A stretch of DNA of 64,000 bases. It comes from Gracilimonas sp040904925. GTDB lineage: Bacteria > Bacteroidota > Rhodothermia > Balneolales > Balneolaceae. How positions within the stretch are numbered: position 1 is the first letter of the stretch; the number at the start of each line of letters is the position of its first letter. The notes under the pieces are model-generated. The model saw nothing but the letters and a program-made list of their open reading frames with translations. It did no database searches and was not told the DNA's origin. The position numbers and the translations under genes are program-made. The stretch is from NCBI GenBank assembly GCA_040904925.1, contig JBBDSP010000016.1:1-64000 (forward strand), in the 5' to 3' direction. Positions 1 through 9,417 of the stretch are shown here, one piece after another.

Positions 1-28
1 ACAAGCGGTAGAGTAGGTCGTCGCCTTC
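1..28 (+). rRNA. 5S ribosomal RNA, 3' end only
   Basis: The first bases contain GAGTAGGTCGTCGCC, which matches the conserved 3' end of bacterial 5S rRNA (the GAGAGTAGGTC-type closing strand). It is followed at once by a strong intrinsic terminator. The rest of the gene, and presumably a 16S-23S-5S operon, lies left of the window. The exact 3' end is estimated within a few bases. Confidence 0.75.
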
Positions 29-42
29 TTCCTTTTTATCCC

Positions 43-76
43 AAGCTCCAATCCTCATCCGATTGGAGCTTTTTTT
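43..76 (+). terminator. rRNA operon terminator
   Basis: An 11-bp perfect stem (AAGCTCCAATC with GATTGGAGCTT), a 7-base loop and a run of seven T residues follow the 5S end. This is a canonical rho-independent terminator and closes the rRNA operon. Confidence 0.9.
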
Positions 77-202
77 ATGCTGATATTTTCATGTAATAGC
101 TTTCCTTTTTTATGTTAATTGAAATTTCATAGTTGTATAATACCGTCAATCAATTTTTGTATAAACTTTTTTAAATATTATTCCTTTAGAGAACTACAGA
201 GG

Positions 203-2506
203 ATGCTAAAGAAATTATTTCTCCTTTCTATTCTAACCTTTACCGCTTATTCGGGCTCCGCACAAGAATTGGACACATGGAAAGCCTATCCTTCTTTTTC
301 TACCGTTAATTCCATAACTACTGATTCAGAAACTATATATGCAGGTACATTGGGCGGTATATTTCGAGTGAAATCGAATGATGTCGATATATTTACAACA
401 ATGGATGGGATTTACCGCTCTGATCCCACAAACATTATTTATGATGCAGAAAAAGAGCGAATATTTAGCGGTTATATCGATGGTACAATTGATGTTATTC
501 AATTCGATGAAGGTTCCGTTCAAACATTAAGTGATATAAGAAGAGTTAACAGTTTTAGTTCGAAAGGGATAAATACATTTAGGATATACGAAGGGAATCT
601 ATACGCGGCAACTCAATTTGGTATAGTGGTATACGATCTTGAAAATTTGATAGTTCAAAGCAGTTATATAAAATTTGGGGACTTTGATAGTGGAATAGAA
701 GTAAATGATATTATAGTTGAAGCTGATTCTATCTTTGTAGCGACTTCTCAAGGAGTAGCAATTGGAGCAGTTACTCATAATTTAGGGGAGAGTGATAACT
801 GGTTAAATTTTGATAGCTCGGATGGGTTAAGTTCCGATATCATAGATCAAATAGCTTACTTTGATAATACATTGTATGCTTTAAGTGAACAAACAGTATT
901 TATACTTGAAAACGGAACCTGGAATGAGAAACAACAATTTCCAACTGGCGATATAACCGGCATCCATTTAAATATAAATGGAGAAAATATCGGAGCATCA
1001 ACTATGACTTCAGTAATTATAGTTGATGCAATTGGAAATTCAAGTGAATACACGCCTGAACTGCAAAGTTCAATAGAAGAACTACATTTGAGAGATGAGA
1101 AAATACTTATTGGCACCACCAATGAAGGGCTAAAAATGTATGATATTCAGGATAATTCAACAACAAGCTATCTTCCATCAGGGCCCTATCTTAACTTCAT
1201 AAATGATATAATAACAGATGGGAGCAAGGTTATTGCTACCTCAACAAATGAATTTCCGAGCGCAGATCCACTTAATCCCATCCGAGGGTATTTTATATTT
1301 TCTAATGATGAATGGAAGAATTATAACCGAAACACTCGGAGTGAATTATCTGCTATACAAACAGTTTATACTGCCAGCCAAAGTGATACAGACTATTATC
1401 TCGGAAGTTGGGGACATGGGGTTATTAAACAAAATAAGGATTCAGAGGATATCAGTGTCTTTAATGCAAACAACTCAAATCTGACTGGAATACTTGCGAA
1501 TCCAAATTATGTGGTTATTTCAGGAATTGAAGCGGATAAGAATGATAATACCTGGGTCATTTCATATAACTCCGAATTACCATTGAACGTAAAATTGAAG
1601 AATTCAAATGAATGGCTCACCTTCAGAGGGGCTAGTGGAAATGATAACTACTATAATTTTTTTATTGATTCCTTTGACCAAAAATGGATCTCTCTGATCA
1701 CTGAATCAAATTCAGGTTTGGGTTTATTGATACTGGATACCGGAGATCCGGAAGACCCTAATGACGATCGTTCTGTTAAGCTCACATCTTCCCAGAGCAA
1801 TGGAAATCTTCCTGACGATAAGGTGAAATCATTCATACAGGATAAGAGAAATGAAGTATGGGTTGGAACTGAAAGAGGTATAGCTCGCTTTATTTTTCCT
1901 GAACTTATAATTGAGGGGAGTAATAATGAAAGACAGGCTCAGTGGCTGATTAATGAAGATACAACAGCAGCTTCCAGGTTTTTACTTCGAGATGCAAATG
2001 TATCAGCTATGGCAGTTAACGACGCAAATCAAAAATGGATAGGAAGTGAAAATCAAGGTTTGTGGTTATTAAATGAAGATGGTAGTCGTATTGAAAAAAG
2101 ATTTACCACAGAAAACAGTAATCTGATTTCGGATAACATTAACTCGATAGCCATCAGCAATGAAACCGGGGAAGTATTTATAAGCACAGGACTTGGTTTA
2201 ACAAGTTATCAAGACATCCCAAAAGCTGCGGTTGCAGAAATGGAAAAGCTCAAAGTATTTCCAAATCCATTCGAATATTCAAGGCATAACCAGATTGTTA
2301 TAGAAGGTTTAAGTGAAGCTACCAGGATAAAGATTTTAGGAGTGGATGGTTTTGTGGTAAATGAATTACAAGCTCAAGGGGGAAGAGTAAGTTGGGATGG
2401 ATACGATCACAATGGCAATGAATTAGGGAGTGGAATCTATTTTGTTATTGCATACGAAGAAAGTGGACGGGAACGGGGAACAGGAAAAGTGGTGATTGTT
2501 CGATAA
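203..2506 (+). CDS. porZ: PorZ-like T9SS beta-propeller protein
   Basis: Likely exported surface protein of the type IX secretion system (T9SS). The reading frame is open from a TTG at 119, but the ATG at 203 is preferred because it begins a clear signal peptide (MLKKLFLLSILTFTAYSGSAQ, cleavage after about residue 21). The mature N-terminus (ELDTWKAYPSFSTVNSI) and repeated blades such as IYAGTLGGIFR, VWVGTERGIARF and KWIGSENQGLWLL match the two-component-regulator-type propellers found in PorZ. The last 85 residues (KVFPNPFEYSRHNQI to the end) form an immunoglobulin-like FlgD/type A sorting-domain region. PorZ in Porphyromonas helps attach anionic LPS to T9SS cargo. The next gene starts 2 bases downstream, so the two are probably cotranscribed. 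Family assignment is good; an exact PorZ role is inferred. Confidence 0.75.
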   Translation: MLKKLFLLSILTFTAYSGSAQELDTWKAYPSFSTVNSITTDSETIYAGTLGGIFRVKSNDVDIFTTMDGIYRSDPTNIIYDAEKERIFSGYIDGTIDVIQFDEGSVQTLSDIRRVNSFSSKGINTFRIYEGNLYAATQFGIVVYDLENLIVQSSYIKFGDFDSGIEVNDIIVEADSIFVATSQGVAIGAVTHNLGESDNWLNFDSSDGLSSDIIDQIAYFDNTLYALSEQTVFILENGTWNEKQQFPTGDITGIHLNINGENIGASTMTSVIIVDAIGNSSEYTPELQSSIEELHLRDEKILIGTTNEGLKMYDIQDNSTTSYLPSGPYLNFINDIITDGSKVIATSTNEFPSADPLNPIRGYFIFSNDEWKNYNRNTRSELSAIQTVYTASQSDTDYYLGSWGHGVIKQNKDSEDISVFNANNSNLTGILANPNYVVISGIEADKNDNTWVISYNSELPLNVKLKNSNEWLTFRGASGNDNYYNFFIDSFDQKWISLITESNSGLGLLILDTGDPEDPNDDRSVKLTSSQSNGNLPDDKVKSFIQDKRNEVWVGTERGIARFIFPELIIEGSNNERQAQWLINEDTTAASRFLLRDANVSAMAVNDANQKWIGSENQGLWLLNEDGSRIEKRFTTENSNLISDNINSIAISNETGEVFISTGLGLTSYQDIPKAAVAEMEKLKVFPNPFEYSRHNQIVIEGLSEATRIKILGVDGFVVNELQAQGGRVSWDGYDHNGNELGSGIYFVIAYEESGRERGTGKVVIVR

Positions 2507-2508
2507 GC

Positions 2509-4584
2509 GTGAGTCAAGCTAAGCCACATATCTCTGTAATTATCGTCAACTACAAGGTTAAGGAGTATATAGCAAATTTGCTTAACTCTCTGAAAAAGGG
2601 GCAAAGCAAATTTAACCTTGAAATATTTGTTGTTGATAATGCCTCTGGAGATGATGCTGTTTCATATCTAAAAAAAAGGTTTCCTAGTGTTAATTATATA
2701 GAAAATGAGAACAACCTGGGTTTTGGAAAAGCGAATAATCAGGCCATTTCGAAAGCATCAGGGGAATACACACTTATTATCAATCCCGACACACTGGTAA
2801 GTGAAGACACGTTGGAAGTGATGCTTTCACACATGCAAGAAAATCCAAAATGTGGTGCGGCAGGTTGTAAGATCTTAAATCCCGATGGAACGTTTGCACC
2901 GGAATCAAAGCGCTCAATACCAACAATGTGGTCTGCTTTTAGTAAAGTTTTTGGGTTAAATAATCTGTTCTCCAAAAGTAAAATATTTGGGGGATATTAC
3001 CTTCGCTGGATTGATATGGATGAGGTCTCTAAAGTACCAGTACTGTCCGGCTCCTTTATGTTTTGGAGAACTGAACTGTTGAAAAAGTTGAATGGTTTTG
3101 ATGAACGGTTTTTTATGTATGGAGAAGATATAGATTTATGTTATCGGATACAGAAAACCAAATATCATATTGATTACGTACCAAAGACATCGATAATTCA
3201 TTATAAAGGAGAAAGCTCTAAAAAAGGAGACCTTCAGCATATTAGAATTTTCAACAAAGCTTTATACCAGTTTTTTGACAAACACTACAGTTCTCGTTAC
3301 AGTCTGTTCTTTCGCGTATTAATTTATTTAGCGATTTGGATAAAGACGTTTGGCTCACTTTTTTCATCAAATATAAAAAAAGTAAAGTCTGTAGTCGCAG
3401 ATCTATTATTGTTGAATCTCTCTATTGCAGTTGGGTTTGTGGTCAGGTATGCATTTTTAGGAGAGAACATTATTAACCCTGAAGGCACAAAATACCTTTG
3501 GGTGAATGTGTTGGGTTCTTGCACGTACTTGTTTAGTGGTAGTTTATTTGGACTCTACAAACAAAATAAAGAATCGATCTCAAGAACTTTAAAGACACTT
3601 TCTGCTACTTATGCAGGAGTGGTGATAATAACATTTTTTGTACGAGATCTGGCATATACCCGGCTTGGACTTATCTTGGGATTTGTTTTTGGCGTGATAT
3701 TTTTTATTTCCTATAAGCTTTTTAAAATAAATTATTCCGGAAAAGAGCATCAACGAGGGAAGGTTAAGAAAGCCCGGATTGTGATTGTTGGAGACGCTGA
3801 CTATTCCTCTGATATAATATCCAAGATATATTCAAGGCCGGACTGGAATTATGAGATCGTAGGGTATATAACTGTAAATAATGGGATTGAAGATAAAGAG
3901 TCGTTGGGAAGGTTGGCGCATCTTAAAGATCTTATTAAAGCATACCATGTGGATCAGGTGTTTTTTGCCTTAAATAGTATCAGCTATAAACAAATGTTAG
4001 TCGAGATATCAGCCCTTCAAAACGAAGATCTTGTTTTTAAATTAATTCCGGATTCCATGGACTTCATTCTTGGTAAATCGAATGTTGAGTATATGGAGGC
4101 AATACCATTGGTTGAGGTAGAATTTAAATACTCTCATACTCTTAATAAATTATTGAAAAGACTGTTTGACCTGGCCATTTCTATACCACTCTTTCTCTTG
4201 ATATTTTTAGCCACTTGGCCATCCCTTTTATTTTCAAAAAAAGAGAGTGTAACTATAGGGGAAGTTCAATTTTATACCCCTGTCAGTAAGCATAGTTGGA
4301 AAAATCGCTTGCGATTGTTGGTAGATGTAATAACCGGAAAATTGAGCCTTGTTGGAGCTCCAATTTATGATACTGATACTGAGCATATTGCTAAAAGAGG
4401 AATAACCGGACTTATTCAGATCAGTGATCATAAGATCCAAACAAAGTCTGAAGCTGAAAATTTTGCACTGTACTATCTTCAGAACTATTCTATCTGGATG
4501 GATATTGATATCATATTAAAAACTCTGTTTAACAAACCATACCCTTTAGAGTTAATTCAGGACTTTGAACAGAAAACCTCTTAG
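2509..4584 (+). CDS. GT2 glycosyltransferase fused to a degenerate sugar-phosphate transferase
   Basis: Starts at GTG 2509, two bases after the PorZ-like gene. Residues about 8-240 are a family 2 glycosyltransferase of the rhamnosyltransferase type: SVIIVNYKVKEY, VVDNASGDD, NLGFGKANNQAI, a DxD-like INPDTLV, and GFDERFFMYGEDIDLCYR. Residues about 290-405 hold four hydrophobic helices and residues about 425-545 a Rossmann-like domain, as in the N-terminal half of WcaJ/WbaP polyprenyl glycosylphosphotransferases. The C-terminus keeps traces of the catalytic domain (KRLFDLAIS, GKLSLVGAP, RGITGLIQI) but lacks the YRQxRxGxxGxxFxxxKFRTM block, so transferase activity is doubtful. It is likely an inner-membrane enzyme of surface polysaccharide assembly. 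Its 3' end overlaps the convergent tgt gene by 4 bases. Confidence 0.85.
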   Translation: MSQAKPHISVIIVNYKVKEYIANLLNSLKKGQSKFNLEIFVVDNASGDDAVSYLKKRFPSVNYIENENNLGFGKANNQAISKASGEYTLIINPDTLVSEDTLEVMLSHMQENPKCGAAGCKILNPDGTFAPESKRSIPTMWSAFSKVFGLNNLFSKSKIFGGYYLRWIDMDEVSKVPVLSGSFMFWRTELLKKLNGFDERFFMYGEDIDLCYRIQKTKYHIDYVPKTSIIHYKGESSKKGDLQHIRIFNKALYQFFDKHYSSRYSLFFRVLIYLAIWIKTFGSLFSSNIKKVKSVVADLLLLNLSIAVGFVVRYAFLGENIINPEGTKYLWVNVLGSCTYLFSGSLFGLYKQNKESISRTLKTLSATYAGVVIITFFVRDLAYTRLGLILGFVFGVIFFISYKLFKINYSGKEHQRGKVKKARIVIVGDADYSSDIISKIYSRPDWNYEIVGYITVNNGIEDKESLGRLAHLKDLIKAYHVDQVFFALNSISYKQMLVEISALQNEDLVFKLIPDSMDFILGKSNVEYMEAIPLVEVEFKYSHTLNKLLKRLFDLAISIPLFLLIFLATWPSLLFSKKESVTIGEVQFYTPVSKHSWKNRLRLLVDVITGKLSLVGAPIYDTDTEHIAKRGITGLIQISDHKIQTKSEAENFALYYLQNYSIWMDIDIILKTLFNKPYPLELIQDFEQKTS

Positions 4585-5708
4585 ATTCGCTGTTCCAATT
4601 GTTCTACCATTCCCGGATACCAATCCCCAAAAGTATCATCTTTGATCATCTTCCGGACTTCTTCCATCAGCCAGAGGTAAAAAGTAAGATTATGAACAGA
4701 GGCCAAAACTAATCCAAAAATTTCATTATTACGAATCAGGTGGTGAATATAGGACATGGTGTATTTGCTGCAAAGATCACTGGGGAAATTGGCATCTAAA
4801 AACTCATGATGATTTTTCCACTGAGCATTTCTGATGTTAACTCTTCCATTCTTTGTAAAAATAGTTCCATTACGTGCATTTCTGGTTGGCATTACACAGT
4901 CAAACATATCGATTCCTCGGGCTACACCCTCCAGTAAATTTGCGGGAGTTCCAACCCCCATAAGATAACGGGCTTTATCCTGAGGAAGATAGTCGGTGTT
5001 CAAATCAGTGAATTCATACATCATATCAATAGGTTCGCCTACACTTAAGCCTCCAATAGCGATTCCTTCAAAATCCTGATCTGCCATGAATTTTGAAGAC
5101 TCAATACGGAGGTCTTTATAAGTGCCGCCTTGCACGATCCCAAATTGGGCTTGTTTATGTCCATAAAGAGGTTCCGTTTCAAGAAATGCTTTTCGACCTC
5201 TTTTTGCCCAGCGGTGCGTAAGTTCCATAGATTTTTTTGCGTACTCAAAGGAACTTGGATATGGAGGGCATTCATCCAAAAGCATCATGATATCTGATCC
5301 TAATATGCGTTGGGTTTCAACTACGTTCTCGGGAGTGAAAGAATGCTTGGAGCCATCAATATGACTTTGAAAGTGTGCACCCTCCTCATCAAGGTCTCTG
5401 ATGTCGGATAGAGAGAATATCTGGTATCCCCCCGAATCTGTTAAAATGGGCAGATCCCATTTCATAAAAGAATGCAAACCTCCTGCCTCTTTTATAATAT
5501 CACAACCGGGACGCAGATACAGATGATATGTATTTCCAAGAATGATCTGAGCTTTTACCTGGTCGACAAGGGTATCTTGTGAAACCCCTTTTACAGTCCC
5601 AAGAGTACCAACAGGCATGAATATTGGAGTTTCTATGGTTCCGTGGTCGGTCTTTAATTGTCCGAGCCGGGCTTTGGTAGTCGTGCAAGTCTGTTTAAGT
5701 GAATACAA
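4581..5708 (-). CDS. tgt: tRNA-guanine transglycosylase
   Basis: Exchanges guanine 34 for a queuosine precursor in tRNAs with GUN anticodons. At 375 aa it is full length. Visible family blocks are TPIFMPVGTLGTVKG, ILGNTYHLYLRPG, LTDSGGYQIFSL (catalytic aspartate), GIVQGG, AIGGLSVGEP, RYLMGVGTP and DMFDCVMPTRNARNG (second aspartate). The zinc site is degraded: where the bacterial type has CxCxxC, this protein has FPSDLC, so only the last cysteine and the VHNL histidine remain. From memory, Bacteroides Tgt proteins share a similar loss. The apparent start is a TTG at 5708 with no better ATG in frame. It lies between two polysaccharide genes, is transcribed against both, and overlaps the GT2 gene end by 4 bases. 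Confidence 0.95.
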   Translation of the reverse strand: MYSLKQTCTTTKARLGQLKTDHGTIETPIFMPVGTLGTVKGVSQDTLVDQVKAQIILGNTYHLYLRPGCDIIKEAGGLHSFMKWDLPILTDSGGYQIFSLSDIRDLDEEGAHFQSHIDGSKHSFTPENVVETQRILGSDIMMLLDECPPYPSSFEYAKKSMELTHRWAKRGRKAFLETEPLYGHKQAQFGIVQGGTYKDLRIESSKFMADQDFEGIAIGGLSVGEPIDMMYEFTDLNTDYLPQDKARYLMGVGTPANLLEGVARGIDMFDCVMPTRNARNGTIFTKNGRVNIRNAQWKNHHEFLDANFPSDLCSKYTMSYIHHLIRNNEIFGLVLASVHNLTFYLWLMEEVRKMIKDDTFGDWYPGMVEQLEQRI

Positions 5709-5804
5709 TCGATTATCTAAATTTTAAGTTCTGGGGTTATGCAGCCTATTCAAAATTCCTTATTTTGGCAATCTTGAAATTAAGAAGCCAGGTAAAAAAT
5801 CAGA

Positions 5805-7214
5805 GTGTTTAAGTTAAAAAGATATCGGGAAGTTATTTTTACCAGTATTCTGGATTATATAATCATCTTGGCAGGTTGGCTGCTATTCCATATTTATTAT
5901 CCGGAAAGTATGAATGTATTACTGGAAAAGGTCAACTTGGGCTTTTTTGTACAAGGGTTAGCAATAAGCTTGTATTGGCTAACTATTTTAGTGGTGATGG
6001 GGTCGTATAAAAAACTATATTTGGTTTCCCGTCTGGACGAGTTTTTAAAAATAATGAAAGCAAGTATTCTGGGTGTTTTGGTTTTGTTTTTTATTTTTGA
6101 AAAAACCGGGCAGGTTTCTGTCGAAGATCAGAGATATATAGTAATAACCTACGGAGCTACGATATTTGGCTTATTAGCAGTGAATCGTTTCATCATCAGA
6201 ACCATTCAACGATATTTTGCTCAACATGGAAAAGGACTACACCGTGCTATAATAATAGGTACGGGACATTCTGCAAAATTAGCGTTTGATGACTTGAAGA
6301 GAAATAAAACGCTGGGGATGGAGGTGCTGGGTTTTATTCAGTTGAATGGAAATGCACCAGATGATTCAGTTGATATAGAACAAGATGAGATATTAGGAAA
6401 CCTTGAGCAGATTGATCGTATACTTGATGAATGGCAGATTCAGGAAATATTGGTTGCTGTAGAACCGGGTAACAAAAAAAACTTGGTAGATGTAATCTCA
6501 AAAATTGATTATCCGGAGATCTCACTAAAGCTGCTGCCTGATTTCTACCAAATTGTGAGTGGTTTGAGTAAAACGAATCAAATATTTGGGCTACCTCTTA
6601 TAGAAATTTCCCCTGAGCCAATGCCTTTTTGGGAAAAAACCGCAAAGCGATTTTTAGATATCATTGTATCTATAATATTATTGGTGGTTTCATTGCCTCT
6701 TATGATTATCGTAAGTATTGCCGTGAAGGTGACTTCTGAGGGGCCTGTTATATACAGACAAAGAAGGATCGGGATGAATGGTAAAACATTTACAATACTG
6801 AAGTTTAGAACGATGTATATAAATGCTGAAGAAAAAACAGGACCGGCAATGGCTGAAGAAAATGATCCGCGAGTGACAAAAATTGGATATTGGTTGCGCA
6901 AACTTAGAATTGATGAAATTCCTCAATTTTTAAATGTTTTGAAAGGAGATATGAGCTTGGTGGGCCCCCGTCCTGAACGTCCGCATTTTGTAAAGCAATT
7001 TACCGAACAAATACCACTTTATACACGCAGGTTAAGGATGAGACCTGGAATAACAGGTTGGGCTCAGGTTAAATGGAAGTATGGAGGATCTCTTGATACT
7101 GTCCGTGAAAAAACCAAATACGATCTTTTTTATATTGAGAATGCATCACTTAAAATGGATACTAAAATATTGATCAACACCATTATAACAATAATAAAAG
7201 GGAAGGGGCAATAG
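5805..7214 (+). CDS. Undecaprenyl-phosphate glycosylphosphotransferase (WcaJ/WbaP type)
   Basis: Transfers a sugar-1-phosphate to undecaprenyl phosphate, the first step of lipid-linked exopolysaccharide or O-unit synthesis at the inner membrane. The N-terminal third has four to five hydrophobic segments, then a Rossmann-like region (RAIIIGTGHSAKLAF). One more helix (about 285-305) precedes the catalytic domain. That domain has all expected blocks: VIYRQRRIGMNGKTFTILKF, LRKLRIDEIPQFLNVLKGD, SLVGPRPERPHFV and RPGITGWAQVKW. The 469-aa length is usual. The start is GTG 5805. The downstream glycosyltransferase begins 2 bases after the stop, so both are probably one operon. It is an intact counterpart of the degenerate domain at the end of the 2509-4584 protein. 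Confidence 0.93.
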   Translation: MFKLKRYREVIFTSILDYIIILAGWLLFHIYYPESMNVLLEKVNLGFFVQGLAISLYWLTILVVMGSYKKLYLVSRLDEFLKIMKASILGVLVLFFIFEKTGQVSVEDQRYIVITYGATIFGLLAVNRFIIRTIQRYFAQHGKGLHRAIIIGTGHSAKLAFDDLKRNKTLGMEVLGFIQLNGNAPDDSVDIEQDEILGNLEQIDRILDEWQIQEILVAVEPGNKKNLVDVISKIDYPEISLKLLPDFYQIVSGLSKTNQIFGLPLIEISPEPMPFWEKTAKRFLDIIVSIILLVVSLPLMIIVSIAVKVTSEGPVIYRQRRIGMNGKTFTILKFRTMYINAEEKTGPAMAEENDPRVTKIGYWLRKLRIDEIPQFLNVLKGDMSLVGPRPERPHFVKQFTEQIPLYTRRLRMRPGITGWAQVKWKYGGSLDTVREKTKYDLFYIENASLKMDTKILINTIITIIKGKGQ

Positions 7215-7216
7215 CG

Positions 7217-7945
7217 ATGACATCTGACACTTTAATTATTGTGCCTACTTACAATGAGGCTCATAACATTGAGCGGCTGATCGAAAAGCTTATGCAACTC
7301 GATAATAATGTGGATGTGTTGGTGATTGATGATGGTTCTCCGGATAAAACAGCTGAATTTGTGAGAAACTCACAAAAAGAATTTCAAGAAAGAGTTGCAT
7401 TGATAGAACGCCCCGGTAAATTAGGACTTGGAACCGCATATGTGAAAGGTTTCGAATACGCATTAGAAAAGGGTTATCAATATGTATGTGAAATGGATGC
7501 AGATTTTTCCCATGATCCTGATGATGCTGACAGGCTTATAAATGAAGTAAGATCAGGAAATACTGATGTCGCTGTAGGATCACGATATAAAAACGGAATA
7601 AGCATAATTAACTGGCCTTTAAGCAGGCTTATACTTTCTTACTGTGCCAATATATATGCCCGTACTATTACGGGCCTTCCAATATTTGATACAACTGCAG
7701 GTTTTAAATGTATTCACCGCAAAGTGCTCGAAAAGATCTCAATAGACCGTATTAAGTCGAACGGGTATGCCTTTCAAATTGAGTTACACTTCAGAGCCTG
7801 GAAAGCGGGTTTTCGTTTGAAGGAAGTGTCAATTGTATTTCGTGAGCGGGAAGAGGGAGTATCGAAGATGTCAAAAGCCATAGTCAGGGAGGCCATATGG
7901 AGAGTGTGGGCTCTGAAATTTCGAAGTTTGTTTGGAACACTTTGA
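7217..7945 (+). CDS. Polyprenol monophosphomannose synthase-type glycosyltransferase
   Basis: Family 2 glycosyltransferase close to dolichol/polyprenol-phosphate mannosyltransferases (DPM1 type), which move a hexose from a nucleotide sugar to a polyprenyl phosphate. Visible motifs are IIVPTYNEAHNIERLI, VLVIDDGSPDKTA, the metal-binding EMDADFSHDP, AVGSRYKNG and SNGYAFQIELHFRAWKAG. At 242 aa it lacks a membrane-helix extension, as in soluble DPM1-like enzymes. The ATG at 7217 is two bases after the upstream stop. The exact donor sugar cannot be read from sequence. Confidence 0.9.
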   Translation: MTSDTLIIVPTYNEAHNIERLIEKLMQLDNNVDVLVIDDGSPDKTAEFVRNSQKEFQERVALIERPGKLGLGTAYVKGFEYALEKGYQYVCEMDADFSHDPDDADRLINEVRSGNTDVAVGSRYKNGISIINWPLSRLILSYCANIYARTITGLPIFDTTAGFKCIHRKVLEKISIDRIKSNGYAFQIELHFRAWKAGFRLKEVSIVFREREEGVSKMSKAIVREAIWRVWALKFRSLFGTL

Positions 7946-8013
7946 GTGTACTTATACTCTCACCTCTACATAAGATTGCTTATATTATCACAGATTAAAC
8001 CTAAAAAGCAGAT

Positions 8014-8970
8014 ATGCAGTATTTAGATTTTGAACAACCCATTGCCGAATTAGAAAGTAAAATTGAAGAACTTAAAAACCTTTCTAATGTAAGTGATGGC
8101 GTACTTGATAAAGAAATTGCAAGCCTTAGAAAAAGAGTCGATAAACTTCGTGAGTCGATCTTTACAAATCTCACAAGATGGCAGCGAGTACAATTGGCTC
8201 GCCATCCGGATCGCCCTTATACATTAGACTATATCTACAAAATGACCGAAAATTTTGTAGAGATCCATGGTGATCGCTACCATGCTGATGATAAGGCTAT
8301 TGTAGGTGGATTTGCTACTATAGATGGACAATCAGTGATGGTCATTGGCCATCAAAAAGGGCGGGATACTCAACAACGTCAATATCGCAGGTTTGGGATG
8401 GCCAACCCTGAAGGGTATCGAAAAGCCTATCGCTTAATGAAGCTGGCTGAAAAATTTGATATCCCTATTATTACACTATTAGATACTCCGGGTGCATTTC
8501 CTGGGCTTGAAGCTGAAGAACGTGGTCAGGCCGAAGCCATTGCTAAAAATCTCAAAATGATGGCAATGCTGAAGGTTCCATTCATTACCATTGTAATTGG
8601 TGAAGGCGCCAGTGGTGGTGCAATTGGAATAGGCATGGGTAATGAGGTATATATGATGGAAAATACCTGGTATTCCGTGATCTCGCCCGAATCCTGTTCT
8701 TCAATACTCTGGAAAACATGGGACTACAAAGAGCAGGCAGCAGCAGTGCTAAAACTGACAGCACCTGATCTGAAGGAGCTCAAAGTAATAGACGGTGTTA
8801 TTCCTGAACCTCTTGGCGGCGCACACCGTGATCATGACGTATCAGCTGATGCAGTTAAAAAACAGATCTTACAAAGCCTGAAGCGACTTAAAAAACTGAA
8901 GCCGGAAAAACTCATTGAGCAGCGAATAGAGAAATATGCGTCTATGGGTGCCTGGAAAACAGTTAAATAA
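8014..8970 (+). CDS. accA: Acetyl-CoA carboxylase carboxyltransferase subunit alpha
   Basis: Carboxyltransferase alpha subunit of acetyl-CoA carboxylase, the committed step of fatty acid synthesis. It starts with the typical coiled region (LDFEQPIAELESKIEELKNL). It then has the crotonase-like carboxyltransferase core: RPYTLDYI, FVEIHGDRYHADD, IGHQKGRDT, RFGMANPEGYRKA, TLLDTPGAFPGLEAEERGQ and IGEGASGGAIGIG. The 318-aa length is normal. accD is not in this window. A thioesterase gene starts 6 bases downstream, suggesting a lipid-related operon that continues through the membrane genes to cdsA. Confidence 0.97.
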   Translation: MQYLDFEQPIAELESKIEELKNLSNVSDGVLDKEIASLRKRVDKLRESIFTNLTRWQRVQLARHPDRPYTLDYIYKMTENFVEIHGDRYHADDKAIVGGFATIDGQSVMVIGHQKGRDTQQRQYRRFGMANPEGYRKAYRLMKLAEKFDIPIITLLDTPGAFPGLEAEERGQAEAIAKNLKMMAMLKVPFITIVIGEGASGGAIGIGMGNEVYMMENTWYSVISPESCSSILWKTWDYKEQAAAVLKLTAPDLKELKVIDGVIPEPLGGAHRDHDVSADAVKKQILQSLKRLKKLKPEKLIEQRIEKYASMGAWKTVK

Positions 8971-8976
8971 GCTGCT

Positions 8977-9414
8977 TTGAATATTCCTGATAAAGCCCCC
9001 ATTGTAGATTATACCCACACTTTACGCAGTCGCTATGGTGAAACCGATCGTATGGGATATGTGTATTACGGAAGATACCTTGAGTATTTTGAGGTAGCCC
9101 GTACAGAAATGATTCGTGATGCCGGCTTATCTTATCGGGAAATGGAAGATTCCGGGATCATGCTGCCGGTCATTCATGCTGAGTTGGATTATAAGATCCC
9201 CATTTTATATGATGATGAGATGTTTATTAAAGTGATGGTATATGATATCCCAACGGTGCGGCTTCAGACCTTTTATGAGGTTACAACTTCACAAACAAAA
9301 GATATCCACGTTTATGGGGAGGTAAGTCTTTGCTTTATGGACGCCAAGACCAGAAAGCCTGTTAGGGCACCGGAATCATTTATCAAAAGCTTTGAAAGCC
9401 GACTTAAAGTATGA
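8977..9414 (+). CDS. YbgC-like acyl-CoA thioesterase (hotdog fold)
   Basis: Hotdog-fold acyl-CoA thioesterase of the 4-hydroxybenzoyl-CoA/YbgC family. The diagnostic block SRYGETDRMGYVYYGRYLEY carries the catalytic aspartate, followed by FEVARTEMIRDAGLSY. At 145 aa it is full length. The start is TTG 8977, six bases after accA. Substrate is unknown; the link to accA suggests acyl-CoA housekeeping. Confidence 0.9.
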   Translation: MNIPDKAPIVDYTHTLRSRYGETDRMGYVYYGRYLEYFEVARTEMIRDAGLSYREMEDSGIMLPVIHAELDYKIPILYDDEMFIKVMVYDIPTVRLQTFYEVTTSQTKDIHVYGEVSLCFMDAKTRKPVRAPESFIKSFESRLKV

Positions 9415-9417
9415 AAT

